Under the pieces are notes generated by a model. The model was given only the letters and a program-made list of their open reading frames with translations, did not search any database and was not told the origin of the DNA. A stretch of 64,000 nt of DNA from Phyto melanocephala (lineage: Eukaryota > Arthropoda > Insecta > Diptera > Rhinophoridae), in assembly GCA_941918925.1 (NCBI GenBank), contig OW799233.1:114759833-114823832 (forward strand). The letters are read 5' to 3'. Below, piece by piece: positions 20,700 through 32,698 of this stretch (positions within the stretch are counted from its first letter, which is position 1; every line of letters begins with the position of its first letter). The translations under genes were made by a program, and so were the position numbers.

Positions 20700-21814
20700 A
20701 ATAATTGTACATAATAGTAATAGTAAAGAATTCAGAATTTGTTGTGGTTAAGATTCAATAAGTTAAGGGAATAATGTCTGCACTGATTACAAAATTTTAA
20801 CAAATTTTTGGTGGGTTGTGTTACTAGACGTACAATCTTACGATATGGCGATTTACATCTGACCATTCCAACTATAATTAGCTGGGGACTTATTTGTAAC
20901 TCAAACGCAGAACACAATTTATTGCGAAATACCCAATAATTTACTGTACGATAGGGTGCAGTCAGTAAAGAAAGAATTTAACGATACCCTATTCGATGAT
21001 TACATATATGTGTATTAAACTTTATATAATACTTCTAATATTATTTTTAATCATCGATAAATTTAACATTGTAAACTTCAAACCCTGGCATAGTAGTTCA
21101 ATTACTTCCATTGATTTTCCCCACTTTTAATATACGAAGAGAAACTCTCCACTTTCTCTCCCTTTATTAAAGCTTTGATTAATTCTCCTTTTCTGATATT
21201 AAACTCACATACACTACTTCAATTATTATTAAAATACATTGAAAATAATCAAATAAAAATTCTACACACATTTCGTTAAGTTTTCAAAATTTTCTCATAC
21301 AATAAACAATATTTTAAAGTTGTTACCATGTTGAATTTTTTGTGGCCTTTAAAGAGGACTCATGTTTCAAAAGAGAGATTTTATTTAAACAGATGCATTC
21401 GTTTACGCAGAGTTTGTATGTATGTGTGTTTGTATATGAAATTTCATCAACTGTGCGATTAGTTCTTTTTGGCAGTTAATAAGGAAACAAAAGATCAATG
21501 GAAAAAGTATAAGAATAAATTAAGTTAACAAAGTTTGTCATAGGAATGTTATTTTTCCCATGCGAGCTTAATGAGTTCTTAAATTGTTACACTAGTTAAT
21601 CTACTCAATTTCAGAATCTCCTAAGATTTTTCAAGATTCGGGTTACCCTATAGTATGTTCGTCACTTTACCGATAATAGTATTTTGCTATTTTCTGACAT
21701 ATTCCTCCATTACCGAAACTTTAAGTTCAGTTTTGAACCGTTGAAATGGTTAAGCATTTTCCAAGGTTATAGTATACAAAAATGATTCCATTATTGATAG
21801 TTAGTCAGCTTCTT
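20700..21814. other. AT-rich sequence, nothing recognised
   Basis: No gene, RNA or complete mobile element identified. Confidence 0.4.
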
Positions 21815-22135
21815 CGTTTTTGATTATGCCATTATGGCTTGGTATTCATAATTTCTGTAGACGTTCTCAGTTTACATGTGAGTTTATCTCGCTCTTGTAT
21901 TGCAAGACTCAACTTTTTTCGTTCATTAGTGTCCTAATAACAAACTGGCTTTCCGTAAATATACGAATCGGTGCCTCGTTATCATTCTCTTTTAACCATT
22001 TAATGCATTCCGTAATTGCCATACTTTCAAACTGCAAAAAAGTATTGTGATCAGATAGACGGAAGTTTTTACCTCTGTTTCGGCTTATGTCATAAAAACT
22101 TATAATAATCTTCGATCCGTCTGTCTTAAGATCGA
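21815..22135 (-). pseudogene. RNase H domain fragment of a non-LTR retrotransposon, copy 1
   Basis: Some non-LTR elements (I, R1, LOA and related clades) carry an RNase H domain after reverse transcriptase. The minus strand reads GIDLKTDGSK (first catalytic Asp), FRLSDHNTFLQFESMAITEC (the Glu of the QxE motif), IRIFTESQFVIRTL (the usual TDSQ with Glu in place of Asp) and, after a stop, IPSHNG corresponding to the terminal V/I-PGH-G motif. Stops occur, so it is dead. A second copy is at 57740-58030. Confidence 0.75.
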
Positions 22136-22224
22136 TGCCTCAAAGCTCAAATTATTTTTACCTTTTCAAAACTTATTACGAATAACCCTTAACTCATATT
22201 TCCATATACATATGTATTTAAATA

Positions 22225-22916
22225 AATAAATATAAATAATAAATATAAAACAAACAAAAAATTAAAAAAAAAATTAAAAAAAAAATAATAATAAAAATAT
22301 AAATAATATATAAAATAAAAAAAAAATTTAAAAAAAAAATTAAAATATAAATAATAAATATAAAACAAAAAAAAAAAATAAAAAAAATAATAATAAAAAT
22401 AATAATAAAAATATAAATAATATATTAAATAAAAAAGAAAAAAAATTAAAAAAAATATAAAAAAAATTAATAAAAAAAAATTAAAAAAAAATAAAATTTT
22501 TTTTTTGGCTCAGCTGGGATTCGATGCCACGCTTACTCTAGCCAGTATACACGTTTGTATGTATGTATGTTGTTGTTGTAATGTTGTTTTTGTTAAAAAA
22601 AAACCGAGTTGGTCGTGGGTTTCTGCTCATATCTCAGTTGTTTATGTACCGATGTTTCTGATTTTCAATACCGATCTACTCTTGAATATTTCTGATATTT
22701 TAGTACCTCACCCGGGTCAAAGCGATGTCGGGGGCCTCAAAAAGTTGATTTCAACATACACACGGACAGACGGTCAGACTGACAGAGCTTAATCGACTCC
22801 CCTATTCATAAGCTTTCAAAAAATATATACTTTATGGGGTTGGAAATGAAAATTGTAGAAATTTCACACGTAATGACAAACCTATATATACCCTTTTTCA
22901 CTGTGTGAAGGGTATA
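22225..22916 (-). mobile_element. DINE-1-like element, copy 4, 3'-truncated
   Basis: Reverse orientation. From the right it begins TATACCC TTCACAC AGTGAA (22916 leftward), then the GACCCCATAAAGTATA-like block (one change), GTCTGTCC run, and TATACTGGCTAGAGTAAGCG..CATCGAATCCCAGC. It then runs into A/T-rich DNA without reaching the CGGC-hairpin/CTTG 3' end. The 3' part is either deleted or was never inserted. Confidence 0.85.
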
Positions 22917-22991
22917 ACAAATTACAAATGGAATGGCAAAGCTATAAGTATATACCCGTTGCAACGCAAGTAAAGACTATCAAAATACTGG

Positions 22992-23099
22992 CACTATGTA
23001 CATATCGTCGTTCGTAAATTATTGTGTTCTATTTGTATAGGTTTTATACGTCACATAGAACACAATAATTTACGAACGACGATATGTATATGGTACAGT
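22992..23099. repeat. Perfect 34-bp-arm hairpin
   Basis: The bases 22999-23032 (TACATATCGTCGTTCGTAAA..) and 23055-23088 are exact reverse complements, 34 of 34, around a 22-base loop. Imperfect pairing continues outward (CACTATG / CATATGG..CAGTG). No second copy is in the window. It may be a young foldback MITE or a hairpin-RNA precursor; the sequence alone does not decide. Confidence 0.9.
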
Positions 23100-24239
23100 G
23101 TAAAGGATATAAAGGATTCAGTACTTTTAAGTTATTTATAATAAGCTTTCAATTGACCACTTTTTGCTCTTAATAGTTCCAACAAGACTTCGTGAATAGT
23201 TGTCCTGTGATATGTCCGTCTTTTTTTCTATAATTTCTTTAGCTTATAAATAAACTGTCTCCATTTTTTAAGTACGAGTTTAAATGGTATGAGTTACCAA
23301 ATATTTTTTTTTTTTTTTAAATTCGAATCTTAAAATATCTGACTATAAGTTATTTAATTCTATAAAATTAAAAACAAATCCGTTTGCAAATACATACAAA
23401 ACTTTTCATGTGTTTAAATTAATTTCTTTACTTTTAGTCTTCCCCCCTTAAATAAATTAAGAGTGTATGTCAATCTTTTCTGTAAATTTGTTTTGGTTTT
23501 CATTGTTTTATTTGTTTTTTTTTTTTTTTTTTTTATTTCTTGTATTTGTGTTTACCAATTTATTTTGTGTTTTTCTTAACGGCTGAATGCCTGAATTAAT
23601 GTTTAAAATGACGTTTGATGTTCAAATTCGCTTAGGCTTGTGTATGAGAATTTCGTCGATGACGAATGAGTGTTTTAAACAAAGACGACAAAGCTAAAAT
23701 AAATTATAAAAAAATTTAAATTTTCTGAAATTTTTGTTAGTCAAATTAAATTGAGCCAAGTTGAGGGAACTTATTATTGTTCTTTTGGCATTTTTCTTCT
23801 TTCTTTTTATTGTGTGCTCAATCGCGCGCATAGCTGATTTGTAATTATTGTAATCAACTCAATAATACTGATGATAATGTTCAAGTATATGTGCATACAT
23901 ACATACATACATATGTACATACATACATACATACATACATATGTATGTATATTCTTTATTGATGTAACCAATCTATAGTTGTGCACATATCAACTCATCG
24001 GATTAATGAATTAACGCATAAAGAGCAGCATACTTTCTTGTTCATAGTTTCAATTATGTATAACTTAGAATATTATTCGAGAGATAGGGTTCTCAAACTT
24101 GTAAAATGTCAAATTCCTTAATTAAAAAGTTATAGAAACCAAAACACTTGTGTTTGTATTTCAAAATTTAGATTTTTCTTTCTAAATCATTAATTTTCTA
24201 TAATTATTTCGGCAAAAAAGTAAATAAAAAAATTTATAA
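23100..24239. other. AT-rich sequence with a CATA microsatellite
   Basis: No gene. A (CATA)n/(TATG)n microsatellite runs 23893-23950, and a poly-T run lies near 23514-23535. Confidence 0.5.
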
Positions 24240-25080
24240 AATTTAAAAAAATCCCATATGGATTTTCAAAAAAGTGGCTAAAGATATAAAGATTCATCGT
24301 CACACTGTTTAAACGGTATAAGGAAGACTTAAACACTTAAAAAAACCTGTATCATGAAAAAAAAAAAAAGTCAAACAGATTTCGGTACCGCAAAAGAAGT
24401 CGACTAACTCTTTCGTAGAGCTCCGAACACTTGTATCAGAAAAGCAGCTCGTAAAGTTAAATGCTTTAATTGTTATGTGTGAAAAAGTCTTATAAAACTT
24501 TGAAAGTTCTAGATCGCAACGCGATAAATAATTTAGAAGCGAGATAACGGGCGTAAAAATTGAAGTCCAATTATATAAAAGAAATACACTTGTTGCACAA
24601 AGGATGTACTGGCAGACTTTTTACAACTTCCGGGTAAGATTTTTATGCGGCTGATGGATGAGATAATTTTCAAGAACAATACCAGCTTGCAGTTGCTGCA
24701 AAAGAAGACAACTATTTTTGTGACATCAGGCACGCTAAACACCGAAATATATACACAAAAACGACTTTAACCATTCTTAGAACAGCACAAAGTGCCTTCA
24801 TATTTCTTGCCGAATTTAGCATTATATTGAAGAAAAACGCTTGAGTAATGTTCAAACAGCAATATCAATTTTGTACCACGAGGGGCGAATTCACCCGACT
24901 GACCATAACGTTGACCTTTGGAAAGATATTGGTCTCTTGAAAAAAAAAATAATTAAAGTACACGGAAAAGATATCCCAGGACATGTCCGATTTTAATCGT
25001 AAATGGATTTGAATAAATTTACGTATTTTTGAGAGTTTTTTTTTATTGAACTTTATACAAGCACTCTGGCTCACTCTTTA
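24240..25080 (+). mobile_element. Tc1/mariner-superfamily relic, RPxExxW type, copy 1
   Basis: Broken plus-strand transposase translation is readable across frames. It shows an N-terminal helix-turn-helix-like KVAKDIKIHRHTV, then KSYKTLKVLDRNAINNLEAR, then KEDNYFCDIRHAKHRN, and near the end FVPRGANSPD..PLERYWSL. The last piece corresponds to the NPPNxPxxRPIExFW-type third catalytic region of Tc1-related transposases. Many stops and shifts. Another relic of the same family is at 40480-41360; the order of motifs agrees. Ends not resolved. Confidence 0.65.
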
Positions 25081-26213
25081 ATAAGCTGTTTTTTTCTTTA
25101 ATTTAAATTGAGTGAAATTGACTCTGTTTTTATTTATTTCCTGTGTAAAACTTAACAAAAATTTAAAAAGGGTTGTATGCTGATAATCGTACACCCTGCC
25201 AATTCCCATAACTAGAAATACAATATTTTTCTCTAATATTAAAAAAAAATCCTTAACTTCGGTATAGATACCCTAACAAAAACACTGCCAAGATATTAGC
25301 GACACTTCATAGATTAAACTGTGTTTGACGGTAGCTTTAGTTAAACTTGTATTGTAAAAAGCGGAGTAATATTAATAGAGATTGATTGAAAAATTTTAAC
25401 AAATTTTTTGATCACTACTTTAGTTTGATAAATTGATTCTGACATGCTTATTAGAAGTGGCATCATCCCATTCTAAATTACAAATTAACGGTTTAATAAA
25501 AGATGGCTTTCACACGTGCAAATTAAAATTGGCAAACTCTTGAGTGCGTGAAAGAGCTGTCTAAGTACAGTTGAATGAAATTTATGGTAAATGCCGTCAG
25601 GGTCAATATTTTTTTATTTTAAAAACAATGCTTAAATTATTCTTACCATAACCTATAAAAATAAAAATTGAAATGATGTTCGTTGCTAAGCGCATTATCG
25701 CAAAACGGATGGATTTATTTTGCAAAAATTTTTCTAAAAATAATCTTTAAAGCTTAGAAGGATTTTTTTAAAAGCCACATATGCAGAGTACTGTAATATC
25801 TAAATTATTTGAAATTCGTGTCAGATATGATAGTAACTTTCATGGTTTAGCTTATAATGATGCTGTCACCTTCAATATAAAGAAAATACATTTTATAAGA
25901 TATTGCGAATAATATTAAATTATAACCTTAAAACTTTTCGCACTTCTATCTCGTTTGTCTTATTTCAGGCCACAAACAATAGGAGTTGAGCAAGGAAAAT
26001 GCTAAACCCAATACAAAAAAAAGCTTACTGAATAACATATTTTTAGAATTTTTAATGATTTTAAACCTTGTATTAGACATTTTATTAAAAATTTCTTAAA
26101 TTATGCAAAAACAATTGATAGGACCGGATGAGCGGGTGGTGTCACAGTCCTAGTTGAAAGAGGCGAATATTTGGAAGGAAAACATTTAGTTTGGAGCATA
26201 TAATATATAAAAA
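25081..26213. other. AT-rich sequence, nothing recognised
   Basis: No gene or clear repeat recognised. Confidence 0.4.
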
Positions 26214-27092
26214 CAAGTAAGAGCGCTATATTCGGCCGTGCCGAATCTTATATACCCTTCACAACGTGAATTCATGCAATAACAGTGGTTTGTGTCACCA
26301 TTCATCCCATATGAAATACGTACATACATATAAAAACATACATATATAAAAACGTCCCATTGTAAAATTATAAATTCACGTATGAATGTTAAAAAAAACA
26401 AAAAAAAAAAAAAAAAATTTTAAAAAAAAATTTTTAAAAAAAAAAAAATTTAAAAAAAAAAAAATTTTTTAAAAAAAAAATTTTTTAAAAAATTATTATG
26501 TATATAATATATACAAAACAAAAAAAAATAAAAAAAAAATTAAAAAAAAAAAAATTTAAAAAAAAATAATAAAAATATAAATAATATATTAAATAAAAAA
26601 TAAAAAAAAAAATAAAAAAAAAAATAAAAAAAAAATTTAAAAAAAAATTAAAAAAAAAATTTTTTGGCTCAGCTGGGATTCGATGCCACGTTTTCTCTAA
26701 CCAGTATACACGTTTGTATGTATGTATGTTGTTGTTGTAATGTTGCTTTTGTGAAAAAAATATCGAGGTGGTCGTGGGTTTTTGCTCATATCTCAGTTGT
26801 TTATGTACCGATGTTTCTGATTTTCAATAGCGATCTACTCCCGAATATTTCTGATATTTTAATACCTCACCCGAGTCCAAGCGATGTCGGGGGGCTTCAA
26901 AAAGTTGATTTCAACATACACACGGACAGACGGTCAGACGGACAGACGGACAGACGGACAGCGCTTAATCGACTCCCCTATTCATAAGCTTTCAGAAAAT
27001 ATATACTTTATGGGGTCGGAAATCAAAATTGTAGAAATTTCACACGGAATGACAAACCTATATATACCCTTTTTCACTGTGTGAAGGGTATA
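26214..27092 (-). mobile_element. DINE-1-like element, copy 5 (complete)
   Basis: It lies in reverse orientation, with both ends present. CAAGTAAGAGCGCTATATTC with the CGGC hairpin is at the left (the 3' end), and TATACCC TTCACAC AGTGAA is at the right (5' end, 27092). All internal blocks seen at 13642-14464 are present in the same order, with a long A/T tract. An open frame of 107 codons on the plus strand (26664-26987) is antisense to the element and is shared by other copies because the DNA itself is conserved. Confidence 0.92.
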
Positions 27093-27234
27093 AAAATTTG
27101 ATACAATTTCTGAACAGCCGTAAAAGCTATTTGGCTTAAAATTTGTACAAATTACCTTGATAACAATTCCCTAATTAGAAGCAAAAATGGAAACGATTGA
27201 AAAGGGGGAGTAATACTGCCTTACGAATAAAATA

Positions 27235-27992
27235 CAGGATGTTCGCCGGGAAGATATACTACTTTCTTTTGCCGCCATTTTGGTAAAAATTATTATTATT
27301 GACAGTTCATATTTGGCAGTCATTAAGTAGAGACGTGGCAAATTTGTTAGGGCAAAATAATCGTTTTTTTCGTGTTTTAATTATTTTATCAAAATCAATC
27401 ATCGATTACTGTGACGATGAGAAAGTAACGTGAAATTTTTGGGAGAAAAAAAGTGCCAACAAAACGCACTATTTATCATGTAGTAAATGATTTCGAAGAA
27501 AGAGGGAATGTAGCTGTAAGGCCCAAGCATGTACCACAACGTACTGGTGCTCAAGAAAGCGTTCAAAACAATCCATCAATATCAATTCGACGTCGTGTTC
27601 AGGAGCTTGGAATTACTGCGAGACTTCTTTCCACTTTCAATTAATGGTGATGTTAATTGGCCTCCACGGTTGCCTGATTTGACTGCTCCGGAATTCTTTT
27701 TGTGGGGATATCTGAAAAACAAGGTTTATGCAAACAAACCAGAAACGCAGGAGCAACTCAAACAAAATATTCGTGATGAAATTAATGAAATACCGCGTGA
27801 AATGTGTGAAAATGTAATTTTAAATTTACTCAAAAGGGCTCGCAATTGTGAGGCTAACAGAGGCGGACATTTATCTGATATTATATTTCATTATTACATT
27901 AAATAAAATATTTATCACTATAAGATCCATTCTATTTCATTTAATCAAAAATTATAAACAAAAAAAGTAGTATATTCCCGGCGGACACCCTG
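27235..27992 (+). mobile_element. Tc1/mariner deletion derivative with TA duplication
   Basis: The ends CAGGATGTTCGCCGGGAA.. (left) and, reversed, CAGGGTGTCCGCCGGGAA.. (right) are inverted repeats over about 30 bases. Each is flanked by TA (27233-27234, 27993-27994), the Tc1/mariner target. The 758-bp interior holds two joined parts of a transposase with the catalytic middle removed (see 27453-27906). Confidence 0.92.
27453..27906 (+). pseudogene. Transposase with catalytic core deleted
   Basis: The N-terminal part reads TKRTIYHVVNDFEERGNVAV (a DNA-binding helix-turn-helix linker) and PSISIRRRVQELGI. After a frame change it jumps to DVNWPPRLPDLTAPEFFLWG and KNKVYANKPETQEQLKQNIR, ending RARNCEANRGGHLSDIIFHY. 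The first and second catalytic Asp regions are gone. At the third catalytic position the usual Asp (APDFFLW in relatives) is Glu. It cannot be an active transposase, but the C-terminal frame is still clean over about 90 codons. Confidence 0.85.
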
Positions 27993-27994
27993 TA

Positions 27995-28163
27995 CTACTT
28001 ATGACAATTTTTTTTTTTAATTCCAATCACGATACACATGCAAACTTGTCTTATAACAATAGCACATAAGTTGTTAATGTTGATAGTTTTTACTAACCAG
28101 ACTTATAAACAACACGATACAGAATTGTTGTTGGGGCCAGCAATACGGACCGGGTTCAGCTAG
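27995..28163 (+). mobile_element. Helitron 3' terminal part
   Basis: The stretch ends GGGGCCAGCAATACGGACCGGGTTCAGCTAG followed by T, split here as GGGGCCAGCAATACGG + ACCGGGTTCAGCTAG: the CTAG^T Helitron terminus, with the CCGGGT..AGCTAG signature also present at 16651 and, changed, at 53820. The 5' end is not resolved; it may lie left of the 27235-27992 element, which would then be nested within this Helitron. Confidence 0.7.
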
Positions 28164-29942
28164 TGTACTATAATTTAGTATTAAGAGTGTGTGAAAGAAA
28201 ATGATATATTTGTTTAAGTACTTATTTTATTTGACCAAAATAATAGTAGTCCTATAAAATTTTATCCCCAAAAATCCACAAATTAATGTTTCTATGAAAA
28301 TCTCCTGTCCCTAGAAAAGATGCAAAAAATCCCAATTTTTTAGACAAATCGCCTGTACATATATTAATATGCTTTTATTTTATTTTCTCTAAACAATATT
28401 TTTAAACATTTTCATTAATTTCTTAAACAAACCAATATGATATTGCAATTCTGTCAAAACTCATAATTAGAGAATACGAGTATGATTGAATTATGGGTCA
28501 CGTTTCTTCGACAACGTTTTTGCTTGAAGTTGTCGGCGAAATTCCGTTTCGGCATATAAACTTTAAACACATTTAAAGTTTGACTTATTTCTGACGTTCA
28601 AATCGATTTATTAGAAATACTATCATCTGAAAAGGACAAAAAGAAACCCATATATATAAAAAAGTTTGCTGTTTAATATGCTTAATAATTGTTCCTTGTA
28701 GTCTTTAACACATGCGGAACACATACCTATAATGAAAGGGTCACTTGGTTCTTCTGTAGATTAATCATACAAACGTAAAAAGGGGGAAAGCTTTTAGCCA
28801 ACCGACAGTTTGCAGGTTAAATTCTTGCCACATACTCTGTTTGTTTTAACTAAAAGGACATATATTTATTTGAAATAATTTAATTTTATTGCATACCCTC
28901 CAACATTTTACTGCCTTTAACGGGTTAACTGATATTCCCTTTATGTTTTTTTTTTTTTGTGTATATTAAACAAAGTTTTTTTTTCATTACATTAACTTGA
29001 ATACTAAATTGTATTGTTTTTACCTTTGTTTAATTTAATTTGAGTAACTTTTTTTTCGTTTTGTTACAATTCTCACGATGTATAAGACATTGCTGCCAAT
29101 AGTTTCCTATTTGGTTGTATGACTTTTGTCTTGATTGTCTTAAAAAATGTGAAACAAAAAAAGAAAAACTAAAGAAAACAATTGTAAATAACGAAATGTA
29201 ATCTATTGGATAATTGATTTGTGGGCGCAACATTAATAAAAACAAAAAAAAAGAAAAAAAGAAATCTAATAAAATCTAGTTTCTATTTTGGCTCCAGAGA
29301 CTAATCAAAAATTAGTCTTGACAATAATAGACTCAAAATATTGTTTGAAAATTGCTTCATAATTGAATTTGAAATTTTAGTAAATTACTTTAACAGTTTT
29401 TTTTTTAAACTGCTGCCGAGCAACATCGCTTTGAATGGAATTGAGTTGAATTGGTTTTGTATTTGTGATCACATTCATGTGTCTATGGCTAGCCTCCTCC
29501 AAATATGGTCAAATCCTAAGTTTAATTGATTTTCAATTTAAAATTAAAGATCTGTCTGTCGTTATCTTTGCTTGCTGTAAAGTGTTGTTGTTGTTGTCGT
29601 TGTGACCATTGTAGTTTATTGTAATTTTATAATGCTTGTTTTCTTTTATTAACTTTACAGTCTGACAAGAATTTCTGTCTTAGCGTTGTCGTGCTGTATG
29701 TCTGTGTCATTTGGGTGTCAATCTACATTTTGACAGTCTATTTAAAATTATATCATGTTTAATTTGTGTGGTACTCTTTTTAACCGACTTGTAGGCTATA
29801 TTTTTGATTTGTCATTTAGTTTGTAACACATTTATAGTGAACTATAATAAAGAAATACATGAATAAAAAATAACACATTAAAAAAAAAACACAAAAACAG
29901 TTTATCTGTTCTGTGATTTGAAAACACAAGTTTAATTATAAA
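28164..29942. other. AT-rich sequence, nothing recognised
   Basis: No gene. The region 29540-29720 has TTGTTGTTGTCGTTG words like fly introns. The short frames at 29030-29245 and 29341-29529 are unsupported. Confidence 0.4.
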
Positions 29943-30950
29943 GTTAGAATGCACTTTTTAAATTAAGTATAAACTTTGTTTGTCTTGCAAAAAGCAACTC
30001 GAAAATTCGGCAGCTATCACATATGTTTACTTCGATTATTGAAAATGGAGCGCTTCACGAAAAAGCAACGAGTTATAATTGTGAAAACTTATTGCAAAAA
30101 ATCGAAAAGTTATGCTGAGAACAAGCTCGCAAATTTTGTAAATTTTCAGTTGAGAAAGAGTCATTAAAAAATTTGATGAAACTGCGTTAGTTATGTACAA
30201 AAGGACTCCTATGCGTCATCGTACCGGTTGGTCTTTTGAAAACTTTGCTGTTGTTAACGTGAGTGTCGCTAATAACTCAAAAACATCAATTCGGCATCGT
30301 TCTCAACAACTTAAGATTTTACAAAGCAGTACACAGTGAATTTAAAAAAATACCATCTTCATGCGTAAATAATTCAGCTTACTTAGGAACTAAAATCGGC
30401 AGACCAGGGAAAGCGTCGGTAATTTCTTTAATGGGTAACGGAGCAAAGTCTATGCCAATTTTTCGAAAAAAGTCATCTTTTCCGATTTAGAGCATTTGCA
30501 TCTAAATTGGTTCGTGAATTTACAAATTTTTCGAATTGCTGATTTTGGTCAGGCGGCGTGATTGGCCGAAATTGAAGTGACTGTGAACGGCATTCGTTAC
30601 AGGACCATGATAACGGAGTTGTAATTTCAGCAACACCGCACATAAAACATTTTATTTATCGCAACAACGATTTCCACAGCAAATTACCTCAAGAAATTCT
30701 GATGTCAACTGACCACCAAGATCATGTAATTTAGCACATACAATAATTGCTTTTGGGTTTTGTGAAATCACGGGTTTAAGCGAATAAACCAAAAACAATT
30801 CCTGAAATACAGCGACATCTCTGTGAAAAAGTCACGGATAATTTCATGAAAAGAGTAATGGCCTGTAATCAGATCTCTGGGGGCCATTTTATGGATATTT
30901 TATTCCATGATTAATCGAATACCTTTATAATGCCAACTTCATGACAAATT
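29943..30950 (+). mobile_element. DD41D Tc1/mariner relic, GTAAGAATGC family, plus orientation
   Basis: The left edge GTTAGAATGCACTTTTT matches the terminal repeat of the 19768 copy. A transposase start is at 30045: MERFTKKQRVIIVKTYCKKS, the typical N-terminus. Then, over several frameshifts, come KKFDETALVMYKRTPMRHRT, SKTSIRHRSQQLK and TVNGIRYRTMITEL-like text. The catalytic segment is badly eroded, but the C-terminal tail is intact: HLCEKVTDNFMKRVMACNQ, then GGHFMDILFHD and TAA at 30912-30914. Near full length, inactive. Confidence 0.82.
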
Positions 30951-31117
30951 AAAAAAAAAAACAATTGAGAGTTATGAATTCATGGAATTGTATGAGTCTT
31001 TCTGATCCTTTTTTTTATTTTATTTGTTTTTTTATTAATTTTTTAAACATTTCCTCAAATAAAAATGGATTACCACAACAGTTTTCTTTTAGTAGACAAT
31101 TTTTACCAAATTATATT

Positions 31118-31244
31118 CGCCTGTGTTCTGTATTCCGAGTGAAATTAAATCACTCGTAATTGCCATTGTAGTTTTTTGTTTATAACAACAATTTCATGGC
31201 AATTCCGAGTGATTTAATTTCACTCGGAATACAGAACACAGGCG
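31118..31244. mobile_element. Palindromic MITE, CGCCTGTGTTCTG family, copy 2
   Basis: Arms of 49 bases starting CGCCTGTGTTCTGTATTCCG are reverse complements with a single mismatch, with about 29 bases between. The flanks extend the symmetry (TATATT / AATATA), so a TA target is likely. Same family as 14657-14784. Confidence 0.9.
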
Positions 31245-31498
31245 AATATATTGAAAATTTAACAAAAATTTTCAAAAAATCCATATTCCAAAATTTGCCA
31301 ATATAAAGAATTTTTTTTTCTAAAAACAATATAAAAAATTTGTGTCTTAATTCAATACATATATAGATTTTGGGAGGCCTTCGTGCATCTTTGTCCTCAG
31401 TATTTTTTGGCCTCCTACTGTTACGTGATTGATTCTTGATTCCCTGAATCTCCTCGTGGTGTCTTTTGCAATCTTCAGCATTTGTCACTTAGTGTGTA

Positions 31499-32182
31499 CA
31501 CGCAAAGAAAAAATATGGTTGTGGTAACCATAATCGAAGAGCATCATACTATGATTGAATTGTATGGTCAAACATATGGTTAAAACTTATAATGGACCAG
31601 TTATCATTATTATGTTTAATTTAAGTATCATTCAGTAATCATATATATATATGACTACAATTGCTTTTTACGGCAAAATATTGTCTTTTGCTGTAACATA
31701 CACATATTGATTGTACTTACCAATTTAATTGCAATTTTTATAGCAATATTTTTTAAATTTTCTCATTTATTTTTAAATTTTCTTTAATCTCAAACTTTTC
31801 AAAAATAATAAAAATTTATTCAGCATGAAGAAGAAGAGTTGAAATCAAATTATTATTAGAAAAAAATCACAGCTTGATTAATTTGTTGTCTCACATATTA
31901 TTTAATGATTACTTGTAATTTTTAATGCTTTTGAATATAATGTTATTTTAGTCGCATTAATTTTTTTAAATCATACTATTTTTAAATGATAGTCATTTTA
32001 AAATTTGTATGAAAAGTAAACATTGAATGATACAATTCAAACAAATGCTTGATTATCGTGACAAAATATATGATGGAATGAAACAAAAATAACTATTAAT
32101 TGTTTTCGACAACCAAATATTGTTAAAGAAACTATAATATGACCGTCGTGATCATGTCGTAACCATGGTTTTTCTTTGCGTG
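31499..32182. mobile_element. 684-bp TA-flanked inverted-repeat element
   Basis: The left end is CACGCAAAGAAAAAATATGG; the right end, reversed, is CACGCAAAGAAAAACCATGG. TA lies directly outside both (31497-31498, 32183-32184). The interior is AT-rich with repeated AATCATACTA/CTATGATTG words in both orientations, and no frame. A piece of the same interior recurs at about 54030-54215. It is most simply a non-autonomous TA-targeting (Tc1/mariner-like) element. Confidence 0.82.
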
Positions 32183-32184
32183 TA

Positions 32185-32568
32185 CACATTATGCATGTGC
32201 ACACTCGTCTCAGTCTTCTTCAGGTCTAAAAATCTTAAAAAAAAGACTTGCATACTGTGTGAGTCGACTTCCTCTTTTGGCCTTGTTCTAAGACACTATT
32301 TAAGCCTGTTATTATGAGTTTGACTTTATCCTTTTTCTCATGTTTATAGAGCCCACCTTTATGCACACCAATAGTCCGCAGATCATTTTTAAGGAAAGAT
32401 ATTTATTATTAAGAATTTAAAATAAAAATTCATATAATTAACAGGGGTGTTAAAAAATTTCGTGAAAATAAAAATTTAATTGATGCTTTTCTATAAATGC
32501 AGATTTTTTAAAATGTTTTATTATAAAAAAGTCTTTCTTAGATATTCTATAACATTTTAGATATTACA
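32185..32568. other. Unassigned sequence
   Basis: Short AT-rich stretch with no recognised feature. Confidence 0.4.
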
Positions 32569-32698
32569 GGGCCCGAATTCCGGCACTCGATATCGATTGA
32601 AATTTCAATTAAACCTGGAAGATTTCCTTACATTTTGTATTAGACTCCAATAAGAACTTTTGCACCTTCAATCGATCTCTTAAGTCGTAATTCGGCCC
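32569..32698. repeat. GGGCCCGAATTC-type inverted-repeat unit, copy 1
   Basis: The ends GGCCCGAATTC.. and ..GTAATTCGGCCC are inverted, with inner inverted TCGAT..ATCGA words (CTCGATATCGATTGAAATTT / TTCAATCGATCTC). A sister copy is at 33525-33655 in the same orientation. Similarity continues past the right end (TTTTCTAAAATC.., AGAT(T)AAAA.T.TTTCTA), so the duplicated unit is longer than the inverted-repeat core. Confidence 0.75.

Noticed and set aside
23893..23950. CATA array considered as a CRISPR or satellite
   Set aside because: Simple tetranucleotide microsatellite without spacers, as elsewhere in this fly-like DNA.
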